From Ruminococcus sp. (GTDB lineage Bacteria; Bacillota; Clostridia; Oscillospirales; Acutalibacteraceae): a DNA stretch of 64,000 nucleotides. Each line of letters begins with the position of its first letter. Within the stretch, counting starts at the first letter, position 1. The notes beneath the pieces are model-generated. The model ran no database searches. It saw only the letters and a program-made list of their open reading frames with translations, and was not told where the DNA came from. Position numbers and translations under genes: made by a program. Positions 60,318 to 64,000 of the stretch are shown here, piece after piece. Where the stretch lies: the NCBI GenBank assembly GCA_017404145.1, contig JAFRCW010000040.1, forward strand, positions 83,223 through 147,222, written 5' to 3'.

Positions 60318-60514
60318 TTCAATTCATAATGCATAATGCATAATTCATAATGGAATGATCACGGCGGGAACATCCGCGCCTGAGTGTAGGGCGGGGGCTT
60401 GCTCCCGCCGAAATTATATTAATTTTGAAGTCTATCAGAAACCGGCATTAAAACGAAGGGGATACCTCGGAGCAGATGCTCCTCTGAATGACAATCAGTA
60501 AAAAGAGTAGTACG
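60318..60514. repeat. Intergenic repeats between metG and tatD
   Basis: 60323-60355 is a simple repeat of TTCATAATGCATAA units. 60386-60410 is a GTAGGGCGGGGGCTTGC..CCG palindrome, the exact inverse of 21317-21341. 60460-60490 carries an inverted form of the widespread TGTCATTC-type intergenic motif. No gene is apparent. Confidence 0.65.
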
Positions 60515-61291
60515 ATGAAATACCATAACATTTTTGACGCGCACGCGCATTATGACGACAAGTGGTTTGACGATGACCGCGATGAGCTGCTGTTCTCAAT
60601 GAAGGAGAACGGCGTGTCCTATATCCTCTCTGCCGCAGTGGATATTCCCTCGGCAAAGACTCTCTTGGAATATTCAAAAAAATATGAGAATTTCTATACC
60701 TGCGTCGGGATCCATCCCGAAAACCTCGAAGGACTGTCCGCAGACTGTCTTTCTCAGATCATCGAGCTGATGAAGGATGAGAAAGCGGTCGCGATCGGAG
60801 AGATCGGGCTCGACTACCACTGGGAGATCGACAGAGGAGCCCAGCACCGTGTGTTTGAGGAACAGTTAAAGCTCTCCAAGGAGCTGGATGTTCCCGTTGT
60901 GATCCACGACCGAGAGGCGCACGGCGACGTGATGGACTATCTGAGAAAGTATCGCCCCAAGGGACTCTTGCACTGCTATTCCGGATCGGTCGAAATGCTC
61001 AAAGAGGTGATAAAGCTTGGGCTGTCGATTTCTCTCGGCGGCACCGTGACCTTCAAGAACGCGCGCGTACCGGTAGAGGTTGCCGCCGCGGTACCGATCG
61101 ACAGATTGCTGCTGGAGACTGACGCGCCCTATCTTGCGCCGGTGCCCTTCCGCGGCAAGCGCAACGACTCGAAGAACATCGCATATACCGCCGAACGCAT
61201 CGCAGAGATCCGCGGGATGGATCCGCAGGAGCTGATCGATATCACGACAGAGAACGCGAAGAGACTTTTTGAAATTAGGAATGAGGAATGA
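60515..61291 (+). CDS. TatD-family metal-dependent DNase
   Basis: 258-residue TIM-barrel hydrolase with metal ligands in IFDAHAHYDDKWF (HxH), VAIGEIGLDYHW (Glu), VVIHDREAHGDV (His), LLHCYSGSVE (His) and LLLETDAPYLAP (Asp). TatD enzymes are 3'-5' DNases or D-aminoacyl-type deacylases. ATG 60515 is chosen on homology, as the ribosome site is weak. The final codons (IRNEE) and stop come from an AATGAGG repeat, like the end of mocA at 36361. Confidence 0.94.
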   Translation: MKYHNIFDAHAHYDDKWFDDDRDELLFSMKENGVSYILSAAVDIPSAKTLLEYSKKYENFYTCVGIHPENLEGLSADCLSQIIELMKDEKAVAIGEIGLDYHWEIDRGAQHRVFEEQLKLSKELDVPVVIHDREAHGDVMDYLRKYRPKGLLHCYSGSVEMLKEVIKLGLSISLGGTVTFKNARVPVEVAAAVPIDRLLLETDAPYLAPVPFRGKRNDSKNIAYTAERIAEIRGMDPQELIDITTENAKRLFEIRNEE

Positions 61292-61345
61292 GGAATGAGG
61301 AATTGTCATTCAGAGCGAAGCGAAGAATCCCCAGAAAGGACATAT

Positions 61346-62053
61346 ATGAAAATCCGTCTTGACAAGTTCATATCCTCCCAGACGGCGTATTCCCGCTCCG
61401 AGATAAAAACGCTGATCAAAAACAAATCGGTCAGTGTCAACGGCGCGGCGGCAAAGTCGTCTGATATCAAGATCGACACCGAAACGGACACCGTCATCCT
61501 CGGCGGCAGAGAGATCCGTTACCGTGAACACGTTTATTATATGCTTAACAAGCCCCAAGGCGTCGTCTCCGCGACAGAGGATAGAGAAGAGAAAACCGTT
61601 CTCGATCTTCTGCCCGAGGAGATGAAGCGTCCGGGACTGTTCCCCGCGGGAAGGCTTGACAAGGACACCACAGGACTGCTGATCATCACCGACGACGGCG
61701 GTTTTGCCCATCGGATGCTCTCGCCAAAGAAGCACGTATATAAGTATTATGCCGCTGTTCTCGACAAAGAACCGGACGAAAATATCAAGGCGGCGTTTGC
61801 AGAAGGCATTGTCCTTTCGGACGGAACATTATGCGCGCCGGCGGATATTCTCTCTATCGCATCAAATACAGTGACGCTGCGGCTCAAAGAGGGAAAGTAT
61901 CATCAGGTGAAGCGGATGTTCGCGGCGCTGGGCTGTACGGTGATCGCATTGGAGCGGTACCGGATCGGCGCTTTGACGCTTGACGACTCCCTCAAAAAGG
62001 GAGAAATCAGAGAGCTGACAGAGCCTGAGCTGGCGCTCATCTTTCAAGAGTGA
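61346..62053 (+). CDS. RsuA-type rRNA pseudouridine synthase
   Basis: 235 residues: an S4 RNA-binding domain (KIRLDKFISSQTAYSRSEIKTLIKNKSVSVNGA), then YYMLNKPQGVVSATED and the catalytic loop PAGRLDKDTTGLLIITDDG with Asp in GRLDKDT, and GKYHQVKRMFAALGC. It isomerises a uridine in 16S rRNA. AGAAAGGA supports ATG 61346; the in-frame upstream sequence encodes the CHSERSEESP artefact from the TGTCATTC repeat and is not part of the protein. Confidence 0.95.
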   Translation: MKIRLDKFISSQTAYSRSEIKTLIKNKSVSVNGAAAKSSDIKIDTETDTVILGGREIRYREHVYYMLNKPQGVVSATEDREEKTVLDLLPEEMKRPGLFPAGRLDKDTTGLLIITDDGGFAHRMLSPKKHVYKYYAAVLDKEPDENIKAAFAEGIVLSDGTLCAPADILSIASNTVTLRLKEGKYHQVKRMFAALGCTVIALERYRIGALTLDDSLKKGEIRELTEPELALIFQE

Positions 62054-62275
62054 CAAGAAAACCCGCGTTTTTTATATATTTTTTCACTTTAACTTGGCAA
62101 AACGCCTAAAAATGCATATCCATTTTTTGTGTTATCGGGATATTGTCTAAATTTCCGTCTGAATATTTAGTGAAAAAATAAGTGGTAATGCAAGGAAAAT
62201 TGTGCTATATTATATCTGTACAATCACCAAAAGTGTGACAGATTGGACGTAAATGGATTATATGGAGGTTTTCTA

Positions 62276-63400
62276 ATGGCTAATGTATCACTGCAACACA
62301 TTTATAAAATTTACGACGGTAACGTTGTTGCCGTAACCGACTTCAACCTCGAGATTGAAGATAAGGAATTTATCATTCTCGTAGGTCCTTCCGGCTGCGG
62401 TAAGTCCACTACCCTGAGAATGATCGCAGGTCTGGAGGATATCTCTAAGGGCGAGCTCTACATCGGCGACAAGCTGTGCAACGACGTAGCGCCCAAGGAC
62501 AGAGATATCGCGATGGTTTTCCAGAACTACGCTCTGTATCCTCATATGACAGTTTATGATAATATGGCGTTCGGTCTGAAGCTCAGAAAGATGCCTAAGG
62601 AAGAGATCAAGAGAAGAGTCGGCGAGGCTGCCCGTATCCTCGGTATCGAAGAGTACCTCGACAGAAAGCCGAAGGCTCTCTCCGGCGGTCAGAGACAGCG
62701 TGTTGCGCTGGGCCGTGCGATCGTTCGTGATCCTAAGGTATTCCTGCTTGACGAGCCGCTGTCCAACCTGGACGCGAAGCTGAGAGCGAATATGAGAACC
62801 GAGATCAACAAGCTCTATCAGAGACTGGGCACCACTTTCATCTATGTAACCCATGACCAGACAGAGGCTATGACGATGGGTACCCGTATCGTTGTTATGA
62901 AGGACGGCTTCATTCAGCAGGTTGATACTCCTCAGCATCTGTATGACCTCCCCTGCAACAAGTTCGTTGCTGAGTTCATCGGTTCTCCCCAGATGAACGT
63001 CAGAGAAGCGATCCTCGTGAAAGAGAACGGCAAGTTCGCTCTCAAGTTTGATGAGTACACCGTTGTTCTTCCCGAGTCCAAGAACAAGAACGGCTGCTTA
63101 GAGCCCTATGCAGGCAAGGAAGTTTACTTCGGTATCCGTCCCGAGCACGTTCACGATGAAGAAGAGTTCTTAGATAAGTACAAAGCCGCCGGCGGCAACG
63201 GCATCATCAAGGCGAACGTTGACGTTACCGAGCTGATGGGCGCTGAGATTTATCTGTATGTCAACATCGGCGGTATCCCGATCACCGCGCGCGTAGAGCC
63301 CACCTCCACCGCGAAGCCCGGCGATACTATCGAGATCGCGTTTGAGCTCGAGAAGCTCCACCTCTTCGACAAAGAGACCGAGATGACCATTACCAATTGA
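62276..63400 (+). CDS. Sugar ABC transporter ATP-binding protein (UgpC/MsmK type)
   Basis: 374 residues. ATPase domain: GPSGCGKSTTLRMIAGLE (Walker A), FQNYALYPHMTVYDN (Q loop), LSGGQRQRVALGRAI (signature), VFLLDEPLSNLDAKLR (Walker B) and VTHDQTEAMTM (H loop). The C-terminal regulatory domain carries a TOBE-type FGIRPEHVHDEEEF and TELMGAEIYLYVNI. Such a single ATPase often serves several sugar permeases; no permease genes are adjacent here, which supports a shared MsmK-like role. GGAGG supports ATG 62276. Long AT-rich leader from 62054. Confidence 0.96.
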   Translation: MANVSLQHIYKIYDGNVVAVTDFNLEIEDKEFIILVGPSGCGKSTTLRMIAGLEDISKGELYIGDKLCNDVAPKDRDIAMVFQNYALYPHMTVYDNMAFGLKLRKMPKEEIKRRVGEAARILGIEEYLDRKPKALSGGQRQRVALGRAIVRDPKVFLLDEPLSNLDAKLRANMRTEINKLYQRLGTTFIYVTHDQTEAMTMGTRIVVMKDGFIQQVDTPQHLYDLPCNKFVAEFIGSPQMNVREAILVKENGKFALKFDEYTVVLPESKNKNGCLEPYAGKEVYFGIRPEHVHDEEEFLDKYKAAGGNGIIKANVDVTELMGAEIYLYVNIGGIPITARVEPTSTAKPGDTIEIAFELEKLHLFDKETEMTITN

Positions 63401-63566
63401 TTGTGTGCGCTGAGCGCCGGAGCCCTCGGATAACGACTGACGAGCCGGGACTGCCCGAAGGACTCATAGAGTCCGCAGAGCGGTTAGGCGAGTGGGAGTT
63501 ATACGAGGATCAGCGGAGGCGAACGAGGCGTGATATTAAGCTTACAAGTGTATATGCAATAAACCT

Positions 63567-63600
63567 GAGGAACGGACAGCGATGTTCGTTCCTCTTTTTT
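63567..63600 (+). terminator. Terminator of the sugar ATPase gene
   Basis: GAGGAACG pairs with CGTTCCTC, with further pairing of ACA/TGT, followed by TTTTTT. The gene-free 160 bases between the stop and this hairpin show no clear feature. Confidence 0.88.
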
Positions 63601-63681
63601 GTCGAATAAATGTAGGGGAGGGTCTTGACCATCCCGAAACATTGATATCAGATGCTGCTTTCGGCTGCAAGCCAACATCAG

Positions 63682-63834
63682 CCGTAGGGCGAGGCGCTCT
63701 TGACTTGCCGGTCGCATTAGCGTTTTGACTACGTCAGACGTTTCATACAGGAGCAGGATTTTACAGGCATCTCCTGTAACCGATATAGATATTACAGCAA
63801 ACTTTCGGCAAGTCGAGGGCGCCTTGCCCTACGG
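63682..63834. mobile_element. MITE-like element, copy B
   Basis: The right end 63806-63834 is identical to the right end of copy A (21543-21571). The left end 63682-63710 differs from copy A at three positions, each turning a Watson-Crick pair with the right end into a G-U pair. The interior shares TTTCATACAGGAGCAGG and TAACCGAT with copy A. A short GTAGGGGAGGGTCTTGACC palindrome lies just before, at 63612. Confidence 0.7.
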
Positions 63835-63881
63835 TTTAATGCAACGTCCTACAAATCAGGTGAGGGCGGAGTCCTCCCACA

Positions 63882-64000
63882 ACTCTTCACTCTTAGCTCT
63901 TAGCTCGGGAGTAGACCCTCCCCTACTGTAATCACCCTGCACCCTGCACTCTGCACCCTGCACTCTGCACCCTGCACTCTGCACCTTGCACCCTGCACTC
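63882..64000. repeat. Simple repeats at the window end
   Basis: 63882-63909 is CTCTTAG/CTCTTCA type; 63933-64000 is a tandem run of CACCCTGCACTCTG units continuing past the edge. A short relative (CTCTGCACT units) lies at 14373-14403. Another GTAGGG palindrome, inverted, is at about 63907-63930. Confidence 0.8.

Noticed and set aside
61295..61345. N-terminal extension CHSERSEESP of the pseudouridine synthase
   Set aside because: It is the translation of the widespread TGTCATTC...GAAGAATC intergenic repeat; a proper ribosome site and S4 domain start at 61346.

Overview
The window reads as chromosomal DNA of a strictly anaerobic, Gram-positive gut-type member of the Clostridia, probably Oscillospiraceae/Ruminococcaceae. 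Supporting this are superoxide reductase and rubrerythrin side by side, many sigma-A promoters with 17-bp spacers and AGGAGG-type ribosome sites, SipW-type signal peptidases with TasA-like secreted proteins, a cohesin-like surface protein, and the labile-selenium molybdenum hydroxylase locus typical of Clostridia. TAG, TGA and TAA are all used as ordinary stops. Family names below come from reading translated motifs by eye; no database search was run.

Layout. 1-3.4 kb: the N-terminal part of a sodium:alanine symporter, lepA, and a VanZ-like membrane protein. 3.5-8.1 kb: a UDP-L-FucNAc type polysaccharide operon (capE, 2-epimerase, acyltransferase, capF) in which capE carries an in-frame TAG. 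8.1-9.2 kb: mutY. 9.4-13.1 kb: a large secreted protein followed by a 58-residue peptide gene. 13.4-21.1 kb: a surface-fibre locus with two SipW-like peptidases, two TasA-like proteins, a TasA-like protein with a TEPP-repeat stalk and a sortase-like tail, and a GLUG-repeat adhesin. 21.1-21.7 kb: a repeat-rich gap with a 154-nt element bounded by perfect 29-bp inverted repeats. 21.7-24.6 kb: thyA, an extended folA, superoxide reductase and rubrerythrin. 24.6-27.7 kb (minus strand): a cohesin-like membrane protein, a MATE exporter and nadE. 27.7-29.0 kb: a bacterial E2 (ubiquitin-conjugating-like) protein, a 44-codon leader-like ORF and an XRE regulator. 29.0-29.95 kb: an array of eight tRNA genes, several of them non-canonical.

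30-31.9 kb: a DUF2156-like protein and a GNAT acetyltransferase. 31.9-45.0 kb: a selenium-dependent molybdenum hydroxylase region with a three-subunit xanthine dehydrogenase-type enzyme, a MocA-type nucleotidyltransferase, a fused Se-dependent hydroxylase, and YedF-YedE-SelD-YqeB-YqeC-DUF3343 on the minus strand, divergent from a ModE-like regulator and a NifS-like lyase. These form one pathway: Se uptake, activation to selenophosphate, insertion into the Mo cofactor, and use by the hydroxylases. 45.1-46.7 kb: an EamA transporter and a PAP2 phosphatase. 46.8-54.4 kb: an HTH-REC regulator, a LytS-type kinase, a heterodimeric ABC exporter, two VOC proteins and a lipoprotein. 54.4-55.0 kb: an intact tRNA-fMet and a broken tandem copy split by a multi-hairpin element. 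55.1-58.1 kb: a transmembrane Ser/Thr kinase with 16 RCC1-like repeats. 58.3-63.4 kb: metG, tatD, a pseudouridine synthase and a UgpC/MsmK-type ATPase. 63.4-64 kb: terminator, second copy of the inverted-repeat element, and simple repeats.

The strongest candidates for undescribed biology are the double-SipW fibre locus with its structured leader and the GTAGGG palindromes turned into protein repeats, the stand-alone E2-like gene, the RCC1-ectodomain kinase, the tRNA array, and the inverted-repeat element family, whose differences between copies preserve pairing.
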